From the NCBI RefSeq assembly GCF_000003195.3, contig NC_012876.2:2367935-2431934 (forward strand): 64,000 bases of DNA. The letters are read 5' to 3'. The DNA comes from Sorghum bicolor. Lineage: Eukaryota > Streptophyta > Magnoliopsida > Poales > Poaceae. Numbering within the stretch: the first letter of the stretch is position 1; each line of letters opens with the position of its first letter. The notes below the pieces were generated by a model. It was not told the DNA's origin. It saw nothing but the letters and a program-made list of their open reading frames with translations, and did not search any database. A program made the translations under genes and the position numbers. This document shows positions 36,241-48,950 of the stretch, piece after piece.

Positions 36241-36355
36241 TGTGCAATTATTGTTTATTTTCGTCTATATTTAATACTTTATGCATGTGCCGCAAGATTC
36301 AATATGACAGAAAATCTTGAGTTTTTTTAGTTTTTGGGTGAACTAAACAAAGGCC
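36241..36355. mobile_element. Half of a Tourist-like MITE
   Basis: The segment runs from GCAATTATTGTTTATTTTCG to GAACTAAACAAAGGCC. It matches the right half of the element at 51203-51444, including TATTTAATACTTTATGCATG and GCCGCAAGATTC. The left half is absent. Confidence 0.65.
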
Positions 36356-36949
36356 GAATCGTCCTGGAAGAGGCGTCCAGAACATGGCGTAGGGCGCCCC
36401 CTTCCTGCTCAGACTACTTCGCTGTTGCTGTTTCGTATGACGTTTGCCCTAGCCCTCGTCACTCGTCTCCTTTCGGCAAGAAGCAGCAGAGTTGATCTTC
36501 AGAGTTCCTTCCAATGGACACTGCAACTAGCCCTCGTCAAAGAGATTATAGTTACGGATCACAGTTGACCATTCATTCATTGATCAAGGTAAAAACAAAG
36601 CACAAGCACATTGCAGTTAAACATGTTGCCTAAGCATGTCCAAGATCTAATAAAACAAATTCATACACAACACTGCTGTTGAAATATTCACGTGAAATGT
36701 TTCTCATCAGCCATCTGCGTTTGCTACTGAAACCGTAACTGGTCACATAAGATCCTGCACTAAGAACTCTCTGCCTCAAAACTGACAGATGCTGGTGGAA
36801 GTATGCTACAAAATCTGTGGATTCTCGGCTATCCCTTGACGCACAAGGCACCGCCGCCAGTCCGCAAGTCGGTGTCCAACTGAAACTCCAGGCATGTCCT
36901 AACATCTCACAGTCGTCTAAGCCAGGCAATAATTGCTCACGGTGTGTGT

Positions 36950-39900
36950 TTATCGGTAGTATGAAGCTGTGATGTACAGAAGAACAGAGGCAGCCGCAGT
37001 AACAATCAGCTCCTGGGGCAAAGCATCGACCAGTTAGTTACCCTCCTCACAGCAAGAATAACAAGGGTTTGTTACATCAAAAGCATATAGTAAGTACTGA
37101 AATAAATATGATATATACCATGTAACAAAAGGACCAAAGGAGAGCTCATTCCATGAACTATATCCCTACAACCGACACATACCATGACTTACTGCTATGT
37201 ACCCTATGCATTCTATTGTTTAGGCTGTGTAGTTTACACATCAAAATGGGCACAAATATAATTTAACAAACTCTATTTCTTCCTAATGCAATCACACACA
37301 GTTCTGTCTATTTGAGTGAAAAAAAATATGTGCTCATTATTTTCCAAGGACTTGTACCCTATATACATTATACTAAAGCTCTCAATAATCACATTAATGT
37401 TAACAGATAGATCTGCAGGCACTCTGACTTTAAAGGGGGAATCGGGCTAGCAGTCATCATACCTGGTAGTAATAAACAACACGGGGAGTATACTGCATTG
37501 AAAGCTCAATCAAGTTAACAGCTGCTGTGTAACCCTGAAAATATTAGGAGAGAACAATTAAACCAAAATTCAATCAAACATACCACAACCAGAGACATAA
37601 AACTGGAGGACATGGACTGAGAAAATTTTAGCAGAGTTGCATCAGATAAGAATCCACATACCAGGGATGCAGTGAACACACATCCAAATATCAAACCCAA
37701 AGCACGGACTACTCTTTTTGCCATTCTTATCCCTCTTCCTTCAACCTCACCATATTCCTGTTACAAACACCAGATGCGACTATCTTACTAATCATTTAAA
37801 AAAAATGGTAGCCCCAGGTCCCATCATCAATAAGAACCATCCTATGTAATTTTGCATAAGCTTTTAGTAGGGCACATAATTAGTTACCAGGAAAAAATAA
37901 TGAACTGAGTTCAGATTAACTTTATATTTGGATGCCCATCATCAAAGAGATAAGACATAAGAAAATGAAATGCAGGCCAGAGGCCACACAGCGCCATGCT
38001 ATGTGAATACATATTATTTCTGCGTCAATAGAATCACCATAACAAGGAGAGAAATCTTGGATAAGCCAAAAAGTGATTGATAGCAACATCATCAGATGAT
38101 AACCATAAAAAATGTACAAACTGTAAGCTCGTTAGATGACAAACATGGAGCATCAGAAACAGTCTCACATTGTATATTGGAGTTATTGCTGGTTCAGTAG
38201 CTCTTAGCTTCTGTAGTATTCTGTAGAAGAAAGCAAAACATAGGAACTGCAAAGGCTTCCAGTCTGCATTGCCCATAATAGCTATCCAAACAACCTGTAT
38301 GTAAAGTGTAGATAAATATATTTTCGAGGAATACAACATATCGACAGTGATAAGGATATGCGCAAAGCCTTATTCGAGATAGAACAAAAAGGTTAAAAAC
38401 TACTACATCCAGTCCATCATACATATTATTCAAGGTACGAGCGTATGAGTATATTGCATACACAGTTCCAAAAGATAAATGCCTTTCGTATTTTAACATG
38501 TTTGCCCTCTTAAAATGAACTATGGAAAATATACGATGTGGTGAAAACAGTGCTGCAGTCACTTGGCCCAAATCCATTACGCAAAATTGATATTTGTTTT
38601 GGACTCGAGTTAGTAGTTTTTTTAACAACTTTACAGATTAAATATGAGTAATAAAGCATGAAATCCAAACTTAAATGCTCGGAATTTATGATTTAAGCTT
38701 CCAAACATGTTTCAAGCTTTCATTTTTTTTAACAAAAAAGTTTCAAGCTGATATCTTAGATGGTAGCTTTTCTGACAAGAATAATCATGCGAAAGCACAG
38801 TGGATAGCCAAGATACTAGACATAGAAGTGAATAACCATAAAACAATGAGCATGTCAGGAATAGCTGGGATATTTTTTATGAATTAAGAGAATAGTACAT
38901 ACAAATGCTGCTGATATTGCCATATTTATGCGCATATCCTTCACTGTGGATCTGGAGAATCTGCAAGATAAGTTGACCACCCATTAACAGCTTCACACTG
39001 TGTTTCTGTTTAGTTGTCTTAATCTTAACTCATAATAAGCACTCAGATGTAGATTTCTGTAAAGAAATGTTTCTGATAGACCATATAAACATAGAATAAG
39101 AACACCGGTTCATAAATCATAACCATCAGCAGAAAAATAGGGAAGGCAAATACTCCAACAAAACAGTCAGTAGGTTGCCTACCAGAAATGCTAACCCCAT
39201 TCCATCATGTTTCTATATGACAAAAAGGTTAACTCATACTGATTATTAGTGCCCACAGGCCACATTCGCAAAGAAAGTCACCAGTTCCTAAAACATGCTT
39301 CACACAATCATACCCACTAAAATTCTGGGTTGACTTATGAAATGAAGGCTAAGTTAGCTTGAGTAAAAAAGTACCTTGGTCCCCAAGGCACCATTGGTTG
39401 ATTATCAGCATACTTGATATCCTTAGACACCTGATAATGGGAACAAGATTAGATAATAAATGAATAGAATCACCATAAGGAGGCAACTGAATGAATTAGA
39501 TAGTTTCACCAATCACCAGTGCATTTTAGAAAAAGCAACCATAGATGGTTGAATCACATAAGCTCACTGTAGTAGGTAAGTAGAGCCAATAACAAGTATG
39601 ACCCTTCTTGATGATCTATGCAATAGATATTTTAAGGCAAAGCTTATCTAATATTCACAACTATGACCTATAGTACCATTTATAACATTGCTTAGCTAGC
39701 AACCCCAATTTAATGTGTAAGGCTCAATCAATGAACACAAATTTATGTTGCATAACTCAGTACGGCTCATTATTAATACAATTCCATAGCGTAATAATTT
39801 TAACTTTGAATAGATGATGAAGGAGCATATAACAAACATAATGTACTTCTTGCAATTACACAACAGTGTTTTGAATCAAGGAGAATCATGCCCATCCAAG

Positions 39901-40635
39901 CATGGAATGGCAACTGACCTCAACAGACCCGTATGTGACTCCCTTCTTCCGATACTGCAGCTGCTGCATCATGACAGTGTCGTAGGCCCTGTCCAACTAT
40001 CATCATAACCCCAATAACTCAACCATTAGTACAGTTTGCAAAAGCTAATGCCATATGCTAGCCCAGAGAGCTCAGACAAGAATACTCTTCCCTACCTTGG
40101 CAAGGAACTCGTCGTCTCCAGTCTCCTCGGCGTCCTTGCGCTTCTTCTTGTAGGCCATCTTCATGTGGTCGAAGCTATCAAGCGGCCTGATGCCCAGAAG
40201 CTAACACCCAAAGAGCACATAATCACAACACGAATCGAAAAAGAGAGAATCTCTGCCTCCCATTTCACTCAGATTCTACCTCATACGGGTTCTCCTCGTC
40301 GCCAAACTCCGCGCTCCCAGCCGCCGCCGCCGCGTCCGCTGCCACCACGACCGCGCCGCGGCGCCGCCTCACGGCTGACGCGACGAGCCTTCACTTCCCG
40401 CGAAAAACAAGAGGAATTCAAAAAATTTATCCACCCAAAACGTCCTCAAAAACCTCCTCGACAAGAAAAACATAGGCGGCTGGCGCAGGAGTTACCGTAG
40501 CGACTGGGGCACGGGCCGGCCGGCGCGACGAGGGAGCGGGAGGAAGCCGCGGCGAGAGAGAGACGATGCGAGAGCGAATGCGGGCGCCGCCGCAGCAGCG
40601 CCGGTCGCCGTCGCCGTCGCCGTCGCGGACGCCAT
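36950..40635 (-). CDS. Plastid DUF3353 (CPP1-like) J-like, multi-membrane-span protein
   Basis: Family members (CPP1/CDF1 in Arabidopsis) are chloroplast membrane chaperone-like proteins; CPP1 stabilises protochlorophyllide oxidoreductase. Minus-strand exons 40496-40635, 40280-40388, 40096-40200, 39919-39996, 39375-39430, 38903-38960, 38169-38294, 37662-37757, 37463-37534 and 36950-37012 join in phase to 300 aa. The first about 75 residues are Ala/Ser/Arg-rich with few acids, fitting a plastid transit peptide. A J-like region follows, starting ENPYELLGI and including FDHMKMAYKKKRKDAEETGD and LDRAYDTVMM, without a clear HPD motif. Three or four hydrophobic segments follow (NMAISAAFVVWIAIMG, LQFLCFAFFYRIL, LGLIFGCVFTASL, LIVTAAASVLLYITASYY). 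It is head-to-head with SLU7. Which of the several plant paralogues it represents is not settled. Confidence 0.88.
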
Positions 40636-41062
40636 TGCGGGGTCTCAAAGCCTAGGGTTTTAGCGCAGTCTCACGCGACGGCGAGGAGGAAGAAGGCGGA
40701 AGCCATGGGAGCCAAGGGCGAGGTCTATCTGGGTGGATCGCCGTGGAAGGTGGGTAAGGTGCCTTGGGCCACAAATGGGCCAATAATGGGCCTTCTAATT
40801 ATCTACGGGAGCCACTGGGCCTGTAAGCCCATGGAACAGAGGCGGTATCGGTATCGGGCTGGGCTCGGGCTCGGGCTCTAAAAGAAAACCCAGAAATGGC
40901 GGCTCGCCGTCAACGTCATCACGTACAAAGCGCAATTCGTTTCGTTCTTATCTTCCTCGTCTCGTTAGTTCGCCGCCGTTCGCCGTCGAACCGCAGCGCC
41001 GCCGTCGAGTCGAGCCGGCGAGGCGAAGGGAAGGAGAGCGGGGGGGAAGAGGAGAGGACGCC
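40636..41062. promoter_or_regulatory. Shared divergent promoter, DUF3353 gene and SLU7
   Basis: Only 427 bp separate the two start codons. The interval contains at least four TGGGCC site II-type motifs (40765-40770, 40776-40781, 40787-40792, 40816-40821) plus GGGCTCGGGCT repeats near 40850-40880, and a telo-box (AAACCCTAG on minus, 40652-40660). A second telo-box tract, TAACCCTAACCCTAA, lies at 41096-41110 in SLU7 intron 1. In plants, site II (bound by TCP factors) combined with telo-boxes marks growth-linked housekeeping genes. Motifs are seen; the regulation is inferred. Confidence 0.6.
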
Positions 41063-44000
41063 ATGGCGACCGCTTCAGGTGAGTAGAGCATCACGTAACC
41101 CTAACCCTAAGTTTCCGTGGGTTCGATTCTCCCAAAACCGCGTGAACCGATCCGTTGCCCTGGGTGGTTATCTTATCTCCCTATCCGTGTTGTTTATCCT
41201 CGATTCGATGTGGATTAGGGTTTGTTCGGGGGCGGTGTACCTGGTGTTCTGCCTAATTTGGGGATCGGCGCTTCTGTGGGTGCTTGTGCCCCGCGAATTT
41301 TTGGGGATTTTTACTGCGGTGTTTTGAATTAGCGACTTATGTCTTGTGTCGTTTGTGGCAGTGACTTTCAAGTCACGGGAGGATCACCGGAAGCAGCTCG
41401 AACTCGAGGAGGCGCGCAAGGCGGGGCTCGCCCCTGCGGAGGTCGACGAGGATGGAAACGAGATCAATCCCCATATCCCCCAGTATATGTCCTCAGCTCC
41501 ATGGTATCTTAATGCCGAGAAGCCGGTAAGTCATTGCTTGCACTATTTAGCGTGTTGATGCCCAAAGCTGTGAATGAGGATCTGGCTGATTGGAGGGCTG
41601 ACTCTTGTTGGTTTTATGAATTCAGAGTTTGAAGCATCAACGGAAGTGGAAGTCAGATCCGAACTACACCAAGTCGTGGTATGATAGGGGTGCAAAGCTT
41701 TTCCAGGCCAACAAGTACAGGAAAGGCGCTTGCGAAAAGTAAGTGGTGTTTGTTTCACCACATTTCTTTTGAGGCCTTGCTCAACATGTACTTATTGCTT
41801 GTTATTAGTATGGCATCATCTTGTTGGTTCTAGAGTTGGGTTCTAAGTTCTAGAGTTTGCAGTCCATTTATTTAGTATAATATATGCATAATAAATAAAC
41901 TGTCTGAAGATTTGCCAACAAACGGTTTTCCTTGATGTTTTAGCTGTGGAGCCATGACTCATGACAAGAAGTCTTGCATGGAACGGCCTCGAAATGTGGG
42001 AGCTAAATGGACAAATGTCAACATAGCTCCTGATGAGAAAGTTGAATCATTTGAGCTGGACTATGATGGAAAGCGTGATCGTTGGAATGGTTATGACCCA
42101 TCGACCTACACTCGTGTTATCGCTGACTATGAAGCTAGAGAAGAGGCTAGGAAAAAGTATCTGAAAGAGCAGCAGCTCAAGAAACTTGAGGAGAAGGATA
42201 CTGAGAAGGATGATGAGAACGTGGGTAGTGAAGATGATGAAGAAGATGGCCTGAGGATAGATGAGGCCAAAGTTGATGAGAGTGCCCAGATGGACTTTGC
42301 TAAGGTAGAGAAGCGTGTGCGCACAACTGGTGGTGGAAGCACCGGTACTGTTAGGTATATACTGCACTACTACTCAGAAAATAGATCATGTTCCTTCTAG
42401 TACTAGGGTTCCTACGTCAAGGATTATCAGAAACCAATTTAAATGCTGATGGTATTTTTTTTTGTCTCCACAGGAACTTGCGTATCAGAGAAGACACGGC
42501 AAAATATCTTTTGAATCTTGATGTCAACTCTGCATATTATGATCCAAAAACCCGTTCCATGAGGGAAGACCCCTTGCCAGATGCTGATCCAAATGATAAG
42601 TTCTATGTGGTAAGTAACTGACGACATATAGCTTTAATGCTTTACACAATTTTAAATGCGAAAACCCTCTGTTCTGTAGGCTCTTGGGTTCTGTTATCTG
42701 ATGTGATATTATGGTGCAGGGTGACAACCAAAATCGTCTTAGTGGTCAAGCTCTGGAGTTTAAGCAACTCAATATCCATGCATGGGAAGCTTTTGAAAAG
42801 GGTCAAGATATCCATATGCAAGCAGCCCCATCTCAAGCAGAACTACTGTACAAGAGCTTCAAGGTCAAGAAAGAAATGTTGAAGTCTGAACATAAGGATA
42901 AAATTATGGAGAAGTATGGGAATGCTGCATCAGAAGATACAATTCCTCGGGAGCTACTTCTTGGGCAAAGTGAGAGAGAGATTGAGTATGACCGTACTGG
43001 TCGAATAATCAAAGGACAGGTTGGTAAAAATAATGAGTGTTATTAATTATGCCTGTCTACTTTCTGGTCTCTTGTTGTTCTTATAACTGTTCCTGCTTCT
43101 TCTTGCTGTCGCATTCTATATATTTTTGTGTCTGGTAGGGCTTTCTGGCTAAATGGCTAATTGTGTCTGCATGTTACAACATCAGAGATGATGATAAGCT
43201 TTGCCTCTTTAGAAGAAGGAATCATATTAACAGAGGCATTGTGCCATATACGACGAGAAGAATCTGAAATCTTATATCCAATCTTAATAATGTGAATTAA
43301 TAAAAGTAGGACCTACTCTAGCCTCCACAAATGCATGTGCATTTTGTGGAGTTCTTGCAATTGACCTTGGAACTAGGATTGTGCTATATGGGCTAGTCAT
43401 AATATTGGTTGATTTTTTTTATTTTTATTTTTTTTATTTTTTATTTTTTTTTTTGCCTTGTTTCAAGTATGTTGGAATATGCTAGAGATCAAACACAGCA
43501 AGGGCCATAAAGATAGATCATATGGAAGTAAAAGGTTATTAATAGTACCAACAGGTAAAAGGAGAACGATATCCTAGATCATGGTTCAGCACATGTATTC
43601 CTAGTTACCACACACTAGGAGTGCATGCAAAGATTGCGAGTTAACTTTATGTTTGCATGCAACTAAAAAATACTAAGAACTGTATCCTCTTTCACTTTGA
43701 ATGAATGGTTAGTCTGTGGCTTTAGACTGGATGCCAACAATCCAATCTAATTATTGGACTGTTGGGATTTCCATGTTTGGTTTGGTCATGAGTGCTAAAT
43801 GATGTTGAGTAACCTTAATTTAAATCTACAGGATGTATCTCTTCCCAAGAGCAAATATGAAGAGGATGTATTCATTAATAATCACACAACTGTGTGGGGT
43901 TCATGGTGGAAAGATCATCAATGGGGCTACAAGTGCTGCAAGCAGACTATCAAGAATAGTTACTGCACAGGCTTGGCTGGAATAGAAGCTGCTGAGGCAT

Positions 44001-44846
44001 CAGCAGATCTAATGAAGGCCAATATGGCCCGCAAGGAGGCCGCAGAAGGTATTTTGTCAAGAAAATACTTCTATTATTTATTTATATCTGGACAACTTGC
44101 ATTGTGTGTAGGATAATTGGTGCCATTGAGTAAACCTTTACCTGTTCAAAAATTCGCACCTGCTATTCATAAAATCATAATTTGTGCCTGTTTTTTTTTT
44201 CTCAAGCATGACCTCACAGCTAAGTGCCAGTTTTTTGTTTGTTGCCATCAGTTAACTATTCTCCTAATTATATGAACCCTGTATTGTTAAAGTTAGTGTG
44301 GTATCAGGTCTTGTTAGTTTCATACTCCCATGCTGTCTTATGTCAAGATAACTTGAGACAGACAATGGGATGCAAATATAGCTAGGCGCAATTTGTTTTT
44401 GTTTACGAATAAATTTGTTTGAATGAGATGGCACGCCACTCGATTTAATTACCCATGCGCGGCGACCATTATGCATTGGATTAACTTAAAAATTGTTCAA
44501 TGCAGATGAACCTGTACAACATGAAGAAAAGCGATTAGCCACTTGGGGAACTGATGTGCCTCAGGATCTTGTTCTTGATCCGAAGAAGCTCGCGGAATCT
44601 CTAAAGAAGGTTAGTGTCTTGTATTTGACCTTTGGTATTTTTCTGTTCAATAATTTCCCCCCTATTGTAAAACGCTGAAGCTTGGTTTTAATCCTGTAGG
44701 AGAAAGGAAGGAGGAATGAGGAGAGGGATGAGAAGAAGAGGAAGTATAACGTGCACTTTGACGATCAGGTTACTGTAGAAGACATGGAGGCCTACCGTAT
44801 GACGAAGATTCACCACGATGATCCTATGAGAGCTTTTCTCAAGTGA
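41063..44846 (+). CDS. SLU7: Pre-mRNA-splicing factor SLU7
   Basis: Second-step splicing factor that helps select the 3' splice site in the spliceosome; nuclear. Exons 41063-41078, 41362-41525, 41626-41738, 41944-42354, 42474-42609, 42720-43019, 43832-44048, 44506-44609 and 44700-44846 give 535 aa, the usual plant length, with all phases consistent. It starts MATAS with a CCATGG context. Family marks are [12 protein letters not shown] near the N-terminus, the CCHC zinc knuckle C-x2-C-x4-H-x4-C at about 96-109 ([14 protein letters not shown]) and [10 protein letters not shown]. Then come an acidic Lys/Glu stretch, the SLU7 domain ([26 protein letters not shown]), [15 protein letters not shown] and a basic C-terminus ending [24 protein letters not shown]-type 3' region follows. 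Confidence 0.96.
43411..43455. repeat. T-rich low-complexity tract in SLU7 intron
   Basis: About 45 bases of almost pure T with scattered A lie in the intron 43020-43831. No other structure is seen in that intron. Confidence 0.8.
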
Positions 44847-45745
44847 AGTGTGGTAAATAAATGTTTGCGCTGCTGTATCACATTGGTAGCACCCTGCCTT
44901 GCAGGGATGTTGTGTAATTGTAAGATGGCTATGCCTGTCCTAACCCAGGGTGGTGCTGTGATGTAGTAGAATGTAAAACCTGGCTACACTTTTTTACAAG
45001 CTGCGTGTTGAAAATGTGTAATGCCACAATTTCTGATAATCAGAATCCTTTGCTTCCTGGTATTTATTATGACGATTGATGCGCCAAAGGAATTACGTTC
45101 CTATTTGTGAACTGCCGAAATTGGAGTGCGTGTGGTTTCTTATTTCTTCTCTTTTTTGGGTGAGCTGTATGCTTTGTTGTTTTGTTGGTCACCAGTTCGC
45201 TTGAATCTTGGATAGAACTGGTGAGCCAACCATGGTTCGCCTGATAAGTTAGCAGCATGTAATATCCATGACATGCCTTCAATTACATTTGGCATCCAAA
45301 GCCAGAACAATTCTAACGCAGTTCAGCTGTAATCAGATCAACCTGTGGTGGACATGGATATACATATATATTTACATCTTTTGTTTTTTTTTTCTTCTCC
45401 TAGTGATGAACATCAATCAAACAAATATGTACACTTATCGTTACATTACAAGCAACACCACCAATGAATATAATAGAACAACAATCCTGTATGTACATCT
45501 ACTACACGAAGAAAACCAACCTCTCAACCAAAGCCACAACTAACAGAGTTTATATTAGGCTATTAGCACACCGTGATTGATCATCTATCTACTCCAGTAA
45601 TCTAGGCCCTAAATCTTCTTCATTTTTACCAAACCACAAATCCATGCAAACTACTAGCTTAAACCTTTAACCAATCCCCTATGCTATGTGTTATGCTATG
45701 CTAGTAGATATCAATTATTAAGAAAGATGTCGTCATGTGTTGATG
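44847..45745. other. Convergent intergenic region, SLU7 and DUF761 gene
   Basis: Contains the 3' ends of two convergent genes. SLU7 has AATAAA just past its stop (about 44855). No extra gene, RNA or element is recognised. Confidence 0.55.
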
Positions 45746-46456
45746 TCATAGGCCTCTTGCGAGCATGGCCTGAAACTCCTCCGCGGAGCGCTGGCTCTGC
45801 AGCCGCATGTCCTCCCTGAACTTGCGGATGAAGAGCTCCGCCCTGAGGTCCACCTCCCCCATCCCCTTCACCACCCCGAGCACGCCTCCGCCTCTGCCGG
45901 GGCTCCGCAGCAGCACGTTCCTCATCGCGCCCACGCCCGCCGCCATGGCACGCGCCTGCTGCTGCTGCTGCTGCTTGCCGCTCCCGCCGCCGGCGGCGGT
46001 GTCACGCGCGGGTGCAGTGGCGGGTGCTGCAGCCGCCGTTGTCGCCAGCTGCTTGTTGTCGCGGGCGCTGGTGCTCGGCTCTTGCTGCACGACGCCGCGG
46101 AGGGCCTTGGCTGCTGGCTGCTGCTGCTGCAGGTGGTGGTGGTGGCTGTAGAGGTCGTCGACGTAGACCGGCGCGAAGCTCCGTTGGTGGTGGTGGTGGC
46201 ACCAGCCGTTCTGCGAGTAGTGCACGGAGGTCGACGACGTGCGCCGACGGCGGCGGACGTCGACACCCCCGATGACGGACCTCCGGAGCCTGTACCCGAC
46301 GGCCGCCGCGATGCCGACGCACTTGGCACGCCACCACCGCCACGGCCTCCTTCCGCCGCCGCCGCCTGGGCCCGCCGGCCGCCCCGACGACGACGAGGAC
46401 GCGTAATAGTAGGTGTCCGTCGTCGTCGGCATGGTGGTCACGCCGAAGCAAGACAT
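45746..46456 (-). CDS. DUF761 (cotton fibre protein-type) domain protein, single exon
   Basis: An intact single-exon frame of 236 aa on the minus strand. Its C-terminus carries the DUF761 signature: EVDLRAELFIRKFREDMRLQ followed by SQRSAEEFQAMLARGL. This short helix is shared by many small plant proteins of unknown biochemical role. The rest is low complexity: Ser/Gly-rich near residues 15-37, an Arg-rich stretch, His runs (HHHH twice) and a Gln run (QQQQQQ) before RAMAAGVGAMRN. A hydrophobic patch (CVGIAAAVGYRL) is short for a membrane segment. The CAG and CAC repeats make the open frames in the other directions, which are not genes. No partner is suggested by the neighbourhood. Confidence 0.85.
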   Translation of the reverse strand: MSCFGVTTMPTTTDTYYYASSSSSGRPAGPGGGGGRRPWRWWRAKCVGIAAAVGYRLRRSVIGGVDVRRRRRTSSTSVHYSQNGWCHHHHQRSFAPVYVDDLYSHHHHLQQQQPAAKALRGVVQQEPSTSARDNKQLATTAAAAPATAPARDTAAGGGSGKQQQQQQARAMAAGVGAMRNVLLRSPGRGGGVLGVVKGMGEVDLRAELFIRKFREDMRLQSQRSAEEFQAMLARGL

Positions 46457-47407
46457 GGATCCGCGACCGGGAGAGCGAGAGCGTGCGTGCGTGTGTGCAG
46501 GTGCAGGAGAGTGATTGCTTGCTTAGGTTTGTCAGTTGGAGGAGCCTTGCATGGTGGAGGAACTAGCAGAGGTGATGAGTGAGTAAAGTTATAGGTGGGG
46601 TTGGCGTGAGAAGAACGAAGTCGGGAGCACTTTCGGTGGTTGCCGCGGGTAAGACTCACGCTACCTGCTTTGCTGCTTCTTCTTCTGGTTGGCATGCAGT
46701 TGACCGCGCTTGCATTTCCCACACTGGTTGGCAGTTGCCATTGGGTACGGTAAAGTTTTTTTTTTTTCTGCCCACATGCTCACACACTCCTATCTATTAA
46801 ACTTGTATGGAAAAAATATGCAAACACATATTAAAGTGAAACTGCATTGAGATATGTATTTGTATATTTTTTGATGCGAATTCAGCGGGTGAGAAAATGG
46901 AGCATGTGGCGTTTCATTGGGTACCGGCCGGCATCCACAGCTGGAAATCTGGAATGGATGCCGGCATGCCGCCGGGACCGGGCACCAGCATCTTCTTCCT
47001 TCCCATCGCTGCCCTTTCTTTTTTTTTTTCCCCTTGCGGTTGTGTTGCTTTGCTTGCCTGCGTTTTAACTTGCAGCTGGATGCTTCTTTTCTTACATCAG
47101 TGGGTTGTGATGAGTGATGACATCAATGTGGGCACGATCTAGCTAGCTTTTCTTTCTTGTTTTTTTTTTCTTTCTTGTTCTTCTGTGAGTGTGGGCCGGG
47201 GTGGGGTGATGAATACTCTGAAACCTTAACTTAAGACCATTCAAAAGCTGACTTGATCCGATTAACAAATCTCCTGTCTTGATACAGTTTAGCGGTCACA
47301 AATACCTAGGCCCTAAGCCCCTAATGTTAGGGGAGTCAGAAATCTTCTGTCTTGCTATAGTTTGGCAATGGCAGGGCATATAGTTATGCAACACGTACAA
47401 GTTAATA

Positions 47408-47632
47408 CTATCTCTGTTTCTGAAAACTTCAATTTCTAGAATTAGTGTTGGTCAAACTTTTAAAATTTTGATCAACTTTATAGAAAAGAGTATTAATATC
47501 TATGACATAAAATGAATATCTTATAAAAATATATTCTATGATAAATCTAATGGTACTATAAATCTTAGCATTTTTTCTTAGAAATTTGGTAAAGTTTGAC
47601 CAAAGACAACTCTATAAATCGAAGCATTTATT
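47408..47632. mobile_element. Decayed Stowaway-like MITE
   Basis: The left part TCTCTGTTTCTGAAAACTTC and right part AAATCGAAGCATTTATTTAC match, in diverged form, the termini of the better copy at 50261-50520. The interior shares GGTCAAAC, ATATTCTATGATAAATC and ATAAAATGAATATCTTATAA, with the two copies in opposite internal orientation. Target bases are not clearly preserved. Confidence 0.5.
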
Positions 47633-48712
47633 TACATGCCCATTTCCACCTAGCTAGCATCTACACATTTGTATAAACAATCGGAGATGACTTATTGGAT
47701 GTCAGGTTGTATCTATACTTTCATATCAATCTCACATGTTAGGCAAGTTGCATTCGCTCCTATAGGTAACCAAACAATATTTTGGTTTTTCTTCTCTTTT
47801 GCTAATGCAACCTACCAAACAGATATTCAGAATACGATTTCACTCAGTATGCGTCATGATATATACGATGCAATCTCTATCCGGCAAACAAACACACTCA
47901 AAGTGGACTCATGGACTACACAATACAATTTTTAGTCCCAACATGGGAGTATAGGAAAAATGACACACATCTCGATATAAGAAATCAACGCAGAAAAATT
48001 ATGGTTCCCCAAAGTTACCGTCAGGATACTATTTTTTCTCGTACGGTCCATCCATAACAAATTATTGTTCATTGTTCTGAAAAGTCATGGCTAAAAGTAA
48101 CGTTCGTTGATTTATTGTGAGAGAATAACACTGTTGAATTCGAGACTATCAGGTGGCTCGTGCCATTAGGGTCATGTTTGCTCGTAGATCATGAGGAGGC
48201 AGCTTAACACTTAGAGCAAAACCAGCCGAGCTGCCCAAGCACTGACCTCCTTGTGCCATGTACGTACGTGTATATAATAGTCCTACTTCATCTCTCCATG
48301 CACATGCACAGAACAATATAATCACCCTCTTGATAATTTCTCTCCGAGTATATAAGTCTCTGCTACTTTCAGATCAGAGCGATTGAGAGCTTCATGTTGT
48401 TGAGTCAAACGGCGAACCTTCAGATTCTGGTGTAATCGCCAGGAAACTTGCACTCATTTTCCTCACCACAGGGGCGGCTGGCCTGGCGTGTAGCTTGGAA
48501 GTTCGCAACTTGCAAGCCGGCCGGCCGGCCGGAGGAGCCGACCATGCATTTCTTATCCTTGCATTGTGAACGAATGAGCTCCCCAACTTGCAGCAAAAAG
48601 AGGGGAATCGTCGATGATGTTTATATATCGCTTAAAGGCTAAGAGACTGAAATGAGGAAGATATATCCGATTCTCTTGGTTCTTCGAAAAGGATATTGAC
48701 ACTAACATGAAC

Positions 48713-48950
48713 CAAGAGGATTCCTCGCACGTTGCCGTGGATACAAAGACGAAAGAATACAAATATGTTAGAATATGTATTGTCTAATTGGACAGCTTGT
48801 ATGTTCGTAGAAATAGATGATTTGCTAAGGTAAATATTATAATTGTTTGAGCTAGTGAATTTTAATTATGTGTGATAATGGATTGTCTAGTTAGATAGTT
48901 TGCAGTTGAGAGAAATAGTTAGCAGATAAAATGGTATTCTTTTTTGTACC
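48713..48950 (-). mobile_element. Degraded relative of the 27941 Helitron end
   Basis: AAGAGGATTCCTCGCACGTT then GCCGTGG resembles, base for base in most positions, the hairpin terminus at 27941-27971. The following DNA shares GAGCTAGTGAATTTTAATTA, TGTGTGATAATGGATTG and GAGAGAAATAG with the repeat units at 28030-28255. The CTAG end is lost (AAGAGG). Confidence 0.5.

Larger units (their letters stand above)
35169..36949. other. Non-coding stretch between ARL2 exon and DUF3353 gene
   Basis: It holds what may be former intron of the ARL2-like gene, a tandem duplication (35959-36194), a MITE fragment (36241-36355) and the 3'-UTR side of the minus-strand gene ending at 36950. No further ARL2 exon was recognised on either strand. 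Confidence 0.5.

Noticed and set aside
36630..36929. 99-codon minus-strand open frame considered as a further ARL2 exon
   Set aside because: No GTPase motif; it lies in the likely 3'-UTR of the DUF3353 gene.
45807..46582. Plus-strand open frames rich in Cys, Ala and Trp
   Set aside because: Antisense to the DUF761 gene; produced by CAG/CAC repeats.
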